Below are positions 44,145-56,574 of a stretch of 64,000 nt of DNA, one piece after another. The notes under the pieces are model-generated. The model saw only the letters and a program-made list of their open reading frames with translations, ran no database searches and was not told the DNA's origin. Both the position numbers and the translations under genes were made by a program. Positions within the stretch are counted from its first letter, which is position 1; every line of letters begins with the position of its first letter. Source of the DNA: Mycobacterium marseillense (GTDB lineage: Bacteria; Actinomycetota; Actinomycetes; Mycobacteriales; Mycobacteriaceae); assembly GCF_010731675.1 (NCBI RefSeq), contig NZ_AP022584.1:4030001-4094000 (forward strand). Direction: 5' to 3'.

Positions 44145-45679
44145 GCGCGGCGGCTCCGCAGCTGGTGGCCCCGCGCGGTCAGGCAGTGCCCGTCGTCCAG
44201 CCGCCACTGCCACCCGTGCAGATTGCAGGTCAGCGTGTTTCCTTCCACCACACCGAATTTCGACAGGTCCGCCTTGAGATGGGGGCAGCGGCGCTGGATC
44301 TCCCAGCCGTCCAGCGTGACCGACGCCGAGTCGTCATGGGTTTCGGCGAACCAGCCGTCGGCGTAAGCGATCCGTTCGTCGGTCAGGCATTTGAAGAACG
44401 TGTAGAGGTACTCGTTGTAGCCGCCGACCCGCCATGCCCTGAAGCGGGTGGACAAGAAGATGGTGTTGACCCAGTCGGGTTCGCGGTCGCGCAGCACGGT
44501 GCGCACCAGCTCCGGTGCGATCTCAAAGCCGTAGCGGACCTTCTCGTGCGGAATCCGTTCCCGCACCGTCCGTTTCGGGAAGTCTAAGATCACGGTCTCG
44601 GGCCCGAGCGCCAGCTCGACGGGGTAGCCGATCCCGTCGCAGATCTCATCGCTCTGCGACATGATCGGCTCGAACAACGCGCGCAGCGGCTCCAGCAGGG
44701 GCTCTCCTGCCGCGGGGGCCCAGCTCGCCCGCTCGGCGGCGACGACGGGCGCCATCCGCTCGGCGTACTTCGCGATGTAGTCGGCCTTGCCCGTGGTGAA
44801 GATGGCCTCGACCTCGTCGGTCGGCAGCGGGTGGCGCAGCGAATTGAGGGTGGAGCCGGTGAAGTCGGCGGTGGACCCGGGCATCATCAGCAGGCCGCCG
44901 TCGTGGCCGTGCGTGCGCATCTGGTCCAGGAACACCATTTGGTCCGGGAAGATGTTGGCCGGATCCGCGTGGTCGTCATTGAGGTGGCGCAGCTCGGGAT
45001 CCAGGAAGCAGGGCGGGCCCGCGGAGGGGACCACCCACGTCGCCCCGACCTGGGCGAGGTATTGGCGGGCGCGGTCCATCTGCCGTTGCCGCTTCTGGAC
45101 GCCGAAGGACTCCTTGGCGTGCGCCGGCATGTCGTAGACCATCGGGTACCAGATCGCTCCGGAGTACTGCAGCAGGTGCACATCGATGTGCCCGAACTCG
45201 GCCGCCAGCACGTCCAGGTCGACGGGCCGGGCGTCGTTCATGTTGAAAACCGTTGTGGCGCCGTCGGAGACCAGCAGCGCCGAATCGCCGATCGGACCGT
45301 CGGCGGGCGCTCGCAGGGCGATGATCATGACGTCGAGCCCGTCGATCCGGTGCTTGACCGAATCGCTGGTCTCGATGAATCGGTGAAAGCCCAATTCCTG
45401 CAACGCGTTTCGCAGGTCGGGCACGGGGAAGTCCGGCAGCAGGACGGTCGCGTCCTTGTTGACGTGTTCGGCCAGGTTCTTGGCGTCGAAGTGGTCCTTG
45501 TGCAGATGCGACACGTACAGGTAGTCGCAGGCACCCAATTTGTCCCAGTCCAGCGTGCTGTTGTCCGGGAAGGGGAACCAGGAGGCGAAGTAGGCCGGAT
45601 TGACCCACGGGTCGCACAGGATGCTGCCCGCTTGGGTCTCGATCAAGAATCCGGCGTGGCCGACGCTGGTGACCTGCAC
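44141..45679 (-). CDS. Metallo-beta-lactamase fold plus Rieske 2Fe-2S protein (Rv3818-type)
   Basis: A 512-residue, two-domain protein (Mtb Rv3818, 516). The N-terminal metallo-beta-lactamase domain has the HLHKDHFDA metal motif near residue 58. The C-terminal Rieske domain has CPHLKADLS near 460 and CNLHGW near 481, the Cys-X-His / Cys-X2-His ligands. The combination resembles vertebrate CMP-sialic acid hydroxylase with the domain order reversed, suggesting an oxygenase role on an unknown sugar-nucleotide or lipid-like substrate. No signal peptide is seen. The GTG start has GGAAAGG nearby. Confidence 0.86.
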   Translation of the reverse strand: MQVTSVGHAGFLIETQAGSILCDPWVNPAYFASWFPFPDNSTLDWDKLGACDYLYVSHLHKDHFDAKNLAEHVNKDATVLLPDFPVPDLRNALQELGFHRFIETSDSVKHRIDGLDVMIIALRAPADGPIGDSALLVSDGATTVFNMNDARPVDLDVLAAEFGHIDVHLLQYSGAIWYPMVYDMPAHAKESFGVQKRQRQMDRARQYLAQVGATWVVPSAGPPCFLDPELRHLNDDHADPANIFPDQMVFLDQMRTHGHDGGLLMMPGSTADFTGSTLNSLRHPLPTDEVEAIFTTGKADYIAKYAERMAPVVAAERASWAPAAGEPLLEPLRALFEPIMSQSDEICDGIGYPVELALGPETVILDFPKRTVRERIPHEKVRYGFEIAPELVRTVLRDREPDWVNTIFLSTRFRAWRVGGYNEYLYTFFKCLTDERIAYADGWFAETHDDSASVTLDGWEIQRRCPHLKADLSKFGVVEGNTLTCNLHGWQWRLDDGHCLTARGHQLRSRRA

Positions 45680-45795
45680 TAATACCTTTCCGGGGGTGCT
45701 GGGGGACCGGCTCGGGGTCGGCCGGCGAGAACGGTTTTTGCGCCCCCGAGCTTAGCGCGAGGCGGCATCAGGGGGCGCCGCGCAATGCGGAGCAC

Positions 45796-45801
45796 TAGGC
45801 T
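45796..45801 (+). promoter_or_regulatory. -10 element of the acyltransferase operon, leaderless-type
   Basis: TAGGCT ends 8 bases before GTG 45810; no ribosome site. It would drive the three-acyltransferase operon. Confidence 0.45.
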
Positions 45802-45809
45802 GATGAGCT

Positions 45810-46580
45810 GTGGAACCGGTTTACGGGACTGTCATTGCACTAGCCCGCTTGGTGTGGCGCGCGCAGGGCCTGAAGATCACGGTCACGGGTGTGGAGAACC
45901 TCCCGAAGAGCGGCGGCGCGGTCATTGCGATCAACCACACCGGCTACCTGGACTTCACCTTCGCGGGGTTGCCCGCCTACAAGCAGGGCCTGGGTCGCAA
46001 GGTGCGGTTCATGGCCAAGCAGGAGGTCTTCGACCACAAGGTCACCGGCCCCATCATGCGCAGCCTGCGCCACATCTCGGTGAACCGGCAGGACGGCGCC
46101 GCCTCCTACGAGTCCGCCGTCCGGCACCTCAAAGACGGTGAGCTGGTCGGGGTGTATCCGGAGGCCACCATCAGCCGCAGCTTCGAGATCAAGGAGTTCA
46201 AGTCGGGGGCCGCCCGCATGGCGGTCGAGGCCGGGGTCCCGATCGTCCCGCACATCGTCTGGGGCGCCCAGCGCGTCTGGACCAAGGACCACCCGAAGAA
46301 GCTGTGGCGGCCGAAGGTGCCGATCGTCGTGCTGGTCGGCGAGCCGATCGCGCCGACGCTGGGCATCGAGGAATTGAAGGGCCTCCTGCATTCCCGGATG
46401 CAGCACCTGCTGGAACGCGCGCAGGAACTCTACGGCGCCCACCCCGCCGGGGAGTTCTGGGTGCCCCACCGGTTGGGCGGAGGCGCCCCCTCGCTGGCCG
46501 AAGCGGCCCGGTTGGAAGCCGAGGAGGCGGCCGCTCGGGCGGCACGCCGGGCGCGCCCCGCAGGGGCGCCGGAGCAGTGA
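45810..46580 (+). CDS. 1-acylglycerol-3-phosphate acyltransferase-like protein A (Rv3816c-type)
   Basis: First of three tandem PlsC-family paralogues. 256 residues (Mtb 259). Motif I NHTGYLD (HX4D) near residue 42, motif III GVYPEATISRSF near 112-123, and PIVPHIVWGAQRVW near 143. These make phosphatidic acid or modify other glycerolipids at the membrane. The C-terminus is Ala/Arg-rich. A -10 box 8 bases before the GTG suggests a leaderless operon with the next two genes. Confidence 0.92.
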   Translation: MEPVYGTVIALARLVWRAQGLKITVTGVENLPKSGGAVIAINHTGYLDFTFAGLPAYKQGLGRKVRFMAKQEVFDHKVTGPIMRSLRHISVNRQDGAASYESAVRHLKDGELVGVYPEATISRSFEIKEFKSGAARMAVEAGVPIVPHIVWGAQRVWTKDHPKKLWRPKVPIVVLVGEPIAPTLGIEELKGLLHSRMQHLLERAQELYGAHPAGEFWVPHRLGGGAPSLAEAARLEAEEAAARAARRARPAGAPEQ

Positions 46581-46583
46581 TCG

Positions 46584-47351
46584 ATGGTGGAGCCGACCTT
46601 CCGCGCGCTGGAGCTTCTGGCCCAACTGGCGGTGACGGCCACCGGCACCACAATCACCTATCGCGGCGAGCAGCACATTCCTGAGCGGGGCGGGGCCGTG
46701 GTGGCGATCAACCACACCAGCTACGTCGACTTTTTGCCCGCCGGCCTGGCCATGCACCGCCGGGGCCGACGCCTGCGGTTCATGATCAAAGCCGAGATGC
46801 AGCAGGTCAAGGTGGTCAATTTCCTGATCAAGCACACCCGCACCATCCCGGTGGACCGCGGCGCCGGCGCGGGCGCCTATGCCGTGGCGGTGCAGCGGCT
46901 CCGGGAGGGCGAGCTGGTGGGCGTGTATCCCGAAGCCACGATCAGTCGCAGCTTCGAACTCAAGGAGTTCAAGACCGGCGCCGCCCGGATGGCGCTCGAA
47001 GCCGGCGTCCCGATCGTCCCGCTGATCGTCTGGGGGGCGCAGCGCATCTGGACCAAGGACCACCCGCGTAAACTGGGTCGGGCCAAAATCCCTGTCACCG
47101 TGCAGGTGGGCGCGCCGTTACAGGTGCGCGAAGACATTGCGCAGACCGACGCTGCCCTGCGCGACTCGATGACAACGTTGCTGCACCAGGCGCAACAGGA
47201 CTATCCGAATGAGCCCGGAGCGTACTGGGTGCCGCACCGGCTGGGCGGTTCCGCCCCGACCCGCGCGGGGGCCGCCCGCATCGAGGCCGACGAGACCGCG
47301 GCCCGATCGGCCAAGAAGGCCGCCAACCGGGCCGACCGCCCGTCGCAGTAG
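46584..47351 (+). CDS. 1-acylglycerol-3-phosphate acyltransferase-like protein B (Rv3815c-type)
   Basis: Second paralogue, 255 residues (Mtb 251). HX4D motif NHTSYVD near residue 43, GVYPEATISRSF near 113, PIVPLIVWGAQRIW near 144. It is about 60-70% identical by eye to its neighbours over the core, from a tandem duplication. Starts 3 bases after the first gene's stop. Confidence 0.92.
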   Translation: MVEPTFRALELLAQLAVTATGTTITYRGEQHIPERGGAVVAINHTSYVDFLPAGLAMHRRGRRLRFMIKAEMQQVKVVNFLIKHTRTIPVDRGAGAGAYAVAVQRLREGELVGVYPEATISRSFELKEFKTGAARMALEAGVPIVPLIVWGAQRIWTKDHPRKLGRAKIPVTVQVGAPLQVREDIAQTDAALRDSMTTLLHQAQQDYPNEPGAYWVPHRLGGSAPTRAGAARIEADETAARSAKKAANRADRPSQ

Positions 47352-47365
47352 GCGAAGGAGAAGAC

Positions 47366-48151
47366 ATGCCTGAGGGGTTCTACCGGCTGGCGGAGTGGAT
47401 CGTCCCGCCGATGGTCGCCATGCAGGGGACCAAGTTCACCTATCAGGGTCTCGAGAACATTCCCGAGCGGGGCGGCGCCCTGCTGGCCCAGAACCACACC
47501 AGCTACCTGGACTGGCTTCCTACCCTGATGGCCGTCCGCGAGCGCCGGCGGCGCGCGTATTTCATGATCAAGGCGGAGATGGCCGACGTGAAGGCGGTCA
47601 ACTACGTCATCAAGCACGCCCGGCTGATCCCGGTGGACCGCAGGTCGGGACACGACGCTTTCGACGCGGCGGTGCAACGCATGCGCGAGGGCGAGCTGAT
47701 CGGGACGCATCCCGAGGCCACCATCAGCCGCAGTTTCGAACTGCGGGAGTTCAAGACCGGGGCCGCGCGCATGGCGCTGGAAGCTCAGGTGCCGATCGTC
47801 CCGGTGATTGTGTGGGGCGCCCACCGGATCTGGCCCAAGGACCATCCGAAGAAGGTGCTGCGCAACAAAGTTCCGATCACCGTGGTCGCCGGGCGCCCGC
47901 TGCCGGCGCGGGGCACGCCCGAGGAGCTCAACGCGGTGTTGCGTGAGGCGATGAATGCCCTGCTGTACCGGGTGCAGGACGAATACCCGCACCCGAAGGA
48001 CGAATTCTGGGTGCCGCGCCGCTTGGGTGGCGGCGCGCCCACCCAGGAGGATTCCCGGGCCATCCGGTTGTCGGAGTTGCAGGACCGGATGCAGAAATAC
48101 GGGACCGACGGCGTCACGCGCCCGGGGCATACCCAAAGCGGATTGCATTGA
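47366..48151 (+). CDS. 1-acylglycerol-3-phosphate acyltransferase-like protein C (Rv3814c-type)
   Basis: Third paralogue, 261 residues, the Mtb length. HX4D motif NHTSYLD near residue 43, GTHPEATISRSF near 112 (Val-Tyr of the other two replaced by Thr-His), PIVPVIVWGAHRIW near 144. It starts after a GAAGGAGAAG ribosome site. It is followed at 13 bases by the HAD gene, likely in the same operon. Confidence 0.92.
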   Translation: MPEGFYRLAEWIVPPMVAMQGTKFTYQGLENIPERGGALLAQNHTSYLDWLPTLMAVRERRRRAYFMIKAEMADVKAVNYVIKHARLIPVDRRSGHDAFDAAVQRMREGELIGTHPEATISRSFELREFKTGAARMALEAQVPIVPVIVWGAHRIWPKDHPKKVLRNKVPITVVAGRPLPARGTPEELNAVLREAMNALLYRVQDEYPHPKDEFWVPRRLGGGAPTQEDSRAIRLSELQDRMQKYGTDGVTRPGHTQSGLH

Positions 48152-48164
48152 GCGGTCGGACCCG

Positions 48165-48983
48165 ATGACGATGAAGCCGACGCTCATCGCCTGCGACGTC
48201 GACGGCACCCTGTTCGACGACGACGAAAAGATCACCCCGCGCACCCGCGACGCCATTCGCGTCGCGGTGGACTCCGGCGCGCAGTTCGTGGTGGCGACCG
48301 GACGTCCGCCACGGTGGATACGTCCGGTCGTCGACGCGCTCGGCTTCGCCCCGGTTTCGGTGTGCGCCAACGGCGCCGTGATCTATGACTCCGCGACCGA
48401 CCGGGTGGTCTCGACGCGCACGCTGTCCGTCGACACCCTGGCCGAGTTGGCGGAGCTGGCGACGCGCGTCATCCCCGGCGCGGGGCTGGCCGTCGAGCGG
48501 ATCGGCGAACGCGCCCATGACACGGCGACCCCGCAGTTCATCAGCTCGCCGGGTTACGAGCATGCCTGGCTGAACCCGGACAACACCGAGGTGTCGATCG
48601 AGGACCTGCTCAGCGCCCCGGCGATCAAGCTGCTCATTCGCCGGGCCGGGGCCCGCAGCTCTGACATGGCCGCCGAACTGGCCAAGCACGTCGGCACCGA
48701 GGGCGACATCACCTACTCCACCAACAACGGCCTGATCGAGATCGTGCCGCTGGGGATCAGCAAGGCCACCGGCGTCGACGAGATCGCCAGACCGCTGGAG
48801 ATCGCCCGCGAGGAGGTGGTGGCGTTCGGTGACATGCCCAACGACCTGCCGATCCTGCGCTGGGCGGGCCATGGCGTGGCCATGGGCAACGCCCACCCCG
48901 ACGTGCAGGCCGCAGCCGACGAGGTCACCGCCGCCAACACTGACGACGGCGTGGGGCGGGTGCTGGAACGCTGGTGGCTTTAA
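48165..48983 (+). CDS. HAD-superfamily (Cof-type) phosphatase (Rv3813c-type)
   Basis: A 272-residue protein (Mtb 273) with motif I DVDGTLFDD near residue 10 and motif III/IV VVAFGDMPNDLPIL near 222, the Cof subfamily signature. The C2 cap domain lies between (residues about 85-190). Cof enzymes hydrolyse sugar phosphates or cofactor phosphates; the target is unknown. ATG 48165 is preferred for length over ATG 48171. Confidence 0.87.
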   Translation: MTMKPTLIACDVDGTLFDDDEKITPRTRDAIRVAVDSGAQFVVATGRPPRWIRPVVDALGFAPVSVCANGAVIYDSATDRVVSTRTLSVDTLAELAELATRVIPGAGLAVERIGERAHDTATPQFISSPGYEHAWLNPDNTEVSIEDLLSAPAIKLLIRRAGARSSDMAAELAKHVGTEGDITYSTNNGLIEIVPLGISKATGVDEIARPLEIAREEVVAFGDMPNDLPILRWAGHGVAMGNAHPDVQAAADEVTAANTDDGVGRVLERWWL

Positions 48984-48989
48984 CGCGCT

Positions 48990-50636
48990 TCAGGTGGCGC
49001 CGGGGTGCGTCGGCAGCGAGAAGTGTTCGGCCGGAACCGTTGGGCCGCTGGGCAATTGGGTGGCCAACGGCGTGGTGATGCCGTCCACGACCTCGGTGAC
49101 GTTGGCGGTCAGCCGCTCGAAGTTCAGTGTCCCGTGCTGGAAGTTCTGCGTAATCCGCAGGGGCTCTTGGATTTCCGCGCTGGTCGGCAACCCCAGCGGG
49201 CCGCGCTCGTAGCTTTGCGAGCCCCAGGCGTCGTAGATGGCGCCGGTGACCGGTTGGGGCCCGGTCTCGGGCGACCAGTACATGGCGCCCCGGGCGAAGG
49301 TGACGAAGCGGGCGTCGCCGGCCGCGCTGTCTTCCGGCGAGGTCGGCGCGCCCAGCACGCTGTTCATCCCGCCGATCGCCTGCCAGTGATCGTAGATCGC
49401 CCCGCCCTCCAGCGCCTTGATCAGCTCCTCGGGAGGGTCGTTGAAATGCGCTGCGATATCCCGGATTTCGTCCATCAGCGCGTAGGCGGCGTTGCCCGGG
49501 CAATCGGTATTGCCGACATCGCGGTGGGTGAAGATCGTCGGCAGTGTCGCGATGGCGCCGGCCGGGAAGGTGGTGTAGTGGCTACCGGCCGACTCCAGTT
49601 GCACCGTGCCCTTGGGGTCGACGCCGTCCATGCCCAGCCGCCAGCCGAGCAGGCGGCCGACGGTGCGCAGTTGGATCGGGGTGGGGGGCACGTCGTCGAA
49701 GTTGCCGATCATCGACACACCCCAGGTGTTGCGGTTGAACCCGCCGGTGTGGAACGCCTCGACCGCCTTGGTGAGCCCGCCGGCGCTGCCCTCGAACACC
49801 TGGCCGTACTTGTCCACCAGCGCGTTGTAGGCGATGTCGCACCAGCCCAGCGTCTTGCTGTGGTAGGTGTAGATGGCCTTGACGATCCCGGCCGATTCCA
49901 GCGGCGAGTAGTCGTTGCTGCCCGCGGTGTGGTGGATGACCGCGGCGCGAATCCCGTTGTCGTACTGTGGGCTACCGCATAGCAGCGATTCGTCGGCGCC
50001 CCATTCCGCTCGGCTGATGATGGGGGGCGCTTGCCCGGGCATCACCACGCCGGACGGCGGTGTCCACTGCGTTTGGGACGGCGCTTGCGGTGGGGAGATG
50101 AGGACGGCGGAGATGTTCTGCCCGAAGGGTTGTTCCCGCGACGCCGGCTTGTATCCCAAATCCGAGGCGTCCGGCGGTGGTGGCGGGGGCGGCTGGGTCG
50201 CCTTCGCGTCGAGCGGCCGGGTCACCGCGACCTGGACGGTGGTCGTGGTGCCGACGAACACCGGATCGGTGCCGCGCGGACCCTCCGCCACCCCGGCGGA
50301 ATGGCCGGGCCCCGCCGGGTCGGGCGCCGCGGTCTCGTACTCGGTCTGATACCAGGGTCCCCACGAGCCGTCGGGGCGCTTGGCGCGCACGCGGGTCGAC
50401 GTGCCGGCCAGGTCGCCGGTCAACGCCACCAACGAGAACGGGGCGTCCTGGCTGATTTCCCGAACCGTGACTCCGGCGCCCAGCCCGATCAGTGGCTGCT
50501 CGGCGAGCTGGGTGCCGCGCGCCGGCGCGGGGTTGGAGGCGCCGCGGTGGCGCGTCGCGTCCCCGACCCACGAGACGATGACGACGGTCGCCGCGATGGC
50601 GGTGAGCAACATCGTCGGTGCGCGACTGCGGGACAC
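48990..50636 (-). CDS. Peptidoglycan-recognition-type amidase with LGFP repeats (Rv3811-type)
   Basis: A 548-residue exported protein with an N-terminal hydrophobic segment (residues about 8-24) followed by an Ala/Pro-rich linker. The PGRP/amidase-2 domain at about 200-360 carries VIHHTAGSNDYS, GWCDIAYNALVDKYGQVFEGS and the second metal His in AFHTGGFNRNTWGVSMIGNF, so a zinc N-acetylmuramoyl-L-alanine amidase is likely. The C-terminal part has LGFP-type repeats (VLGAPTSPE, GPLGLPTSAE), which bind the cell wall. GTG 50636 is the start. It is on the same strand as erp and follows it after a terminator. Mtb's PE_PGRS62 gene, next to it there, is absent. Confidence 0.87.
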   Translation of the reverse strand: MSRSRAPTMLLTAIAATVVIVSWVGDATRHRGASNPAPARGTQLAEQPLIGLGAGVTVREISQDAPFSLVALTGDLAGTSTRVRAKRPDGSWGPWYQTEYETAAPDPAGPGHSAGVAEGPRGTDPVFVGTTTTVQVAVTRPLDAKATQPPPPPPPDASDLGYKPASREQPFGQNISAVLISPPQAPSQTQWTPPSGVVMPGQAPPIISRAEWGADESLLCGSPQYDNGIRAAVIHHTAGSNDYSPLESAGIVKAIYTYHSKTLGWCDIAYNALVDKYGQVFEGSAGGLTKAVEAFHTGGFNRNTWGVSMIGNFDDVPPTPIQLRTVGRLLGWRLGMDGVDPKGTVQLESAGSHYTTFPAGAIATLPTIFTHRDVGNTDCPGNAAYALMDEIRDIAAHFNDPPEELIKALEGGAIYDHWQAIGGMNSVLGAPTSPEDSAAGDARFVTFARGAMYWSPETGPQPVTGAIYDAWGSQSYERGPLGLPTSAEIQEPLRITQNFQHGTLNFERLTANVTEVVDGITTPLATQLPSGPTVPAEHFSLPTHPGAT

Positions 50637-50714
50637 CAGGCGATGTTACGTGTGTTTCTAATGTTATCTATGGGACGACACGAGGTTGAGCGCGGCTGAA
50701 TCTGCACCAAAATC

Positions 50715-50748
50715 GACGGCACCGCAGATGCGATTCTGCGGTGCCGTC
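50715..50748 (-). terminator. Intrinsic terminator of erp
   Basis: GACGGCACCGCAG and CTGCGGTGCCGTC form a perfect 13-base stem with an 8-base loop. On the minus strand it begins 21 bases after the erp stop and is followed by GATTTTGG. It is a strong terminator between erp and the amidase gene. Confidence 0.8.
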
Positions 50749-50766
50749 TGGTGGAGGGTTTGGTAA

Positions 50767-55110
<4,344 letters not shown>

Positions 55111-55118
<8 letters not shown>

Positions 55119-55653
55119 GGCCGCTGCTGCAGAGGCCCCGCGCGGTGAAGTGGCCGCGCTCGTCGCCGTCCAGGCGGCACTGGGCGATCGCCCCGGGACG
55201 CTACCGGTGGCGCGCGCACTGTCCCACTTCGGCGAGCACAGCATCGGCTGGGTGGCCATCGCCCTGCTCGGGGCGGTGCTGTCGCCGAAGCGGCGCGGGG
55301 ACTGGCTGGTCGCGGGAGCCGGAGCATTCGTCGCCCACGCCGCCGCCGTGATCGTCAAGCGGATCGTGCGACGCAAGCGGCCGCACGATCCCGCCGTCGT
55401 GGTGAACGTCGGCACGCCCAGCCAGTTGAGTTTTCCGTCCGCACATGCCACTTCCACCACGGCCGCCGCGATCCTGATGGGCCGGGCCACCGGCCTGCCC
55501 CGAGGAGTATGCGCGGCGGTCCTGGTGCCGCCGATGGCGTTGTCGCGAATGTTGCTGGGTGTGCACTACCCCAGCGACGTGGCCTGCGGCATCGCCCTGG
55601 GTGCCGTCGTCGCGGCGGTCGCGCGCCGCGTGGGAGAGGTCGTGAGAAGGTGA
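55111..55653 (+). CDS. PAP2-type phosphatase (Rv3807c-type, DPPR pathway)
   Basis: A 180-residue membrane protein of the PAP2 family. Motifs KRIVRRKRP near residue 83, PSAHATS near 110, and SRMLLGVHYPSDVACG near 145 give the phosphatase catalytic signature. It is thought to dephosphorylate decaprenylphosphoryl-5-phosphoribose in DPA synthesis. The start ATG 55111 overlaps glfT2 by 8 bases. ubiA follows 3 bases later. Confidence 0.9.
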
Positions 55654-55656
55654 CCA

Positions 55657-56574
55657 ATGACCAAGGAAACTGAGGAAGTGGTGGCCGGCCCGCCCAGCAA
55701 CCTGGTCGCCGGGGTGATCAAGGCGCTGCGCCCGCGGCAGTGGATCAAGAACGTATTGGTGTTGCTCGCACCGGTGGCCGCATTGGGCGGCCCGGTCCAT
55801 TACAACTACGCCGACGTACTGACCAAGGTATCCGTGGCGTTTGTGGTGTTCTGTCTGGCGGCCTCGTCGATCTACCTGGTCAACGATGCGCGCGACGTCG
55901 AGGCTGACCGCGAGCACCCGACCAAGCGGTTCCGCCCGATCGCGGCGGGCGTGGTGCCCGAGTGGCTGGCCTATGCCTTGGCCGTGTTGCTTGCGACCGC
56001 GTCGCTGGCCATCGGCTGGTGGCTCACACCCAATCTGGCGGCGGTGATGGCGGTCTACATCGCGATCCAGTTGGCCTACTGCTTCGGCCTCAAACACCAA
56101 GCGGTGATGGACATCTGCATCGTGTCGTCGGGGTTTCTGATCCGAGCCATCGCGGGGGGCGCGGCCACCAATATCCATCTGACGCAATGGTTTTTGCTGA
56201 TGATGGCTTTTGGGTCGCTGTTCATGGCGGCCGGCAAACGATACGCGGAGCTGCAACTGGCCGAGCGTACCGGGGCGAAAATCCGCAAGGCGCTCGAGAA
56301 CTACACCAGTACTTACCTGCGCTTCGTGTGGACGTTGTCGGCCACCGCGCTGGTGGTCTGCTACGGCCTGTGGGCTTTCGACCGCGAACACGGCGAGGCG
56401 AGCTGGTTCGTGTTGTCGATGGTGCCGTTCACCATCGCGATCCTGCGCTACGCGGTCGACGTGGACGGCGGGCTGGCGGGGGAGCCCGAAGACATCGTGT
56501 TGCGCGACAGGGTGTTCCAGCTCCTGGCGCTGGCGTGGATGTTGACAGTCGGAGCCGCCGTTGCCTTCGGTTAG
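55657..56574 (+). CDS. ubiA: Decaprenyl-phosphate phosphoribosyltransferase
   Basis: UbiA (Rv3806c) attaches phosphoribose to decaprenyl phosphate, the first step to the arabinose donor DPA. The 305-residue protein (Mtb 302) has nine predicted membrane helices and the two Asp-rich motifs of the UbiA prenyltransferase superfamily: NDARDVEADREHPTKRFRPI near residue 73 and a later YAVDVDGGLAGEPEDIV near 264. It is part of the glf-to-aftB operon; target of benzothiazinone-related pathway via DprE downstream. Confidence 0.96.
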   Translation: MTKETEEVVAGPPSNLVAGVIKALRPRQWIKNVLVLLAPVAALGGPVHYNYADVLTKVSVAFVVFCLAASSIYLVNDARDVEADREHPTKRFRPIAAGVVPEWLAYALAVLLATASLAIGWWLTPNLAAVMAVYIAIQLAYCFGLKHQAVMDICIVSSGFLIRAIAGGAATNIHLTQWFLLMMAFGSLFMAAGKRYAELQLAERTGAKIRKALENYTSTYLRFVWTLSATALVVCYGLWAFDREHGEASWFVLSMVPFTIAILRYAVDVDGGLAGEPEDIVLRDRVFQLLALAWMLTVGAAVAFG

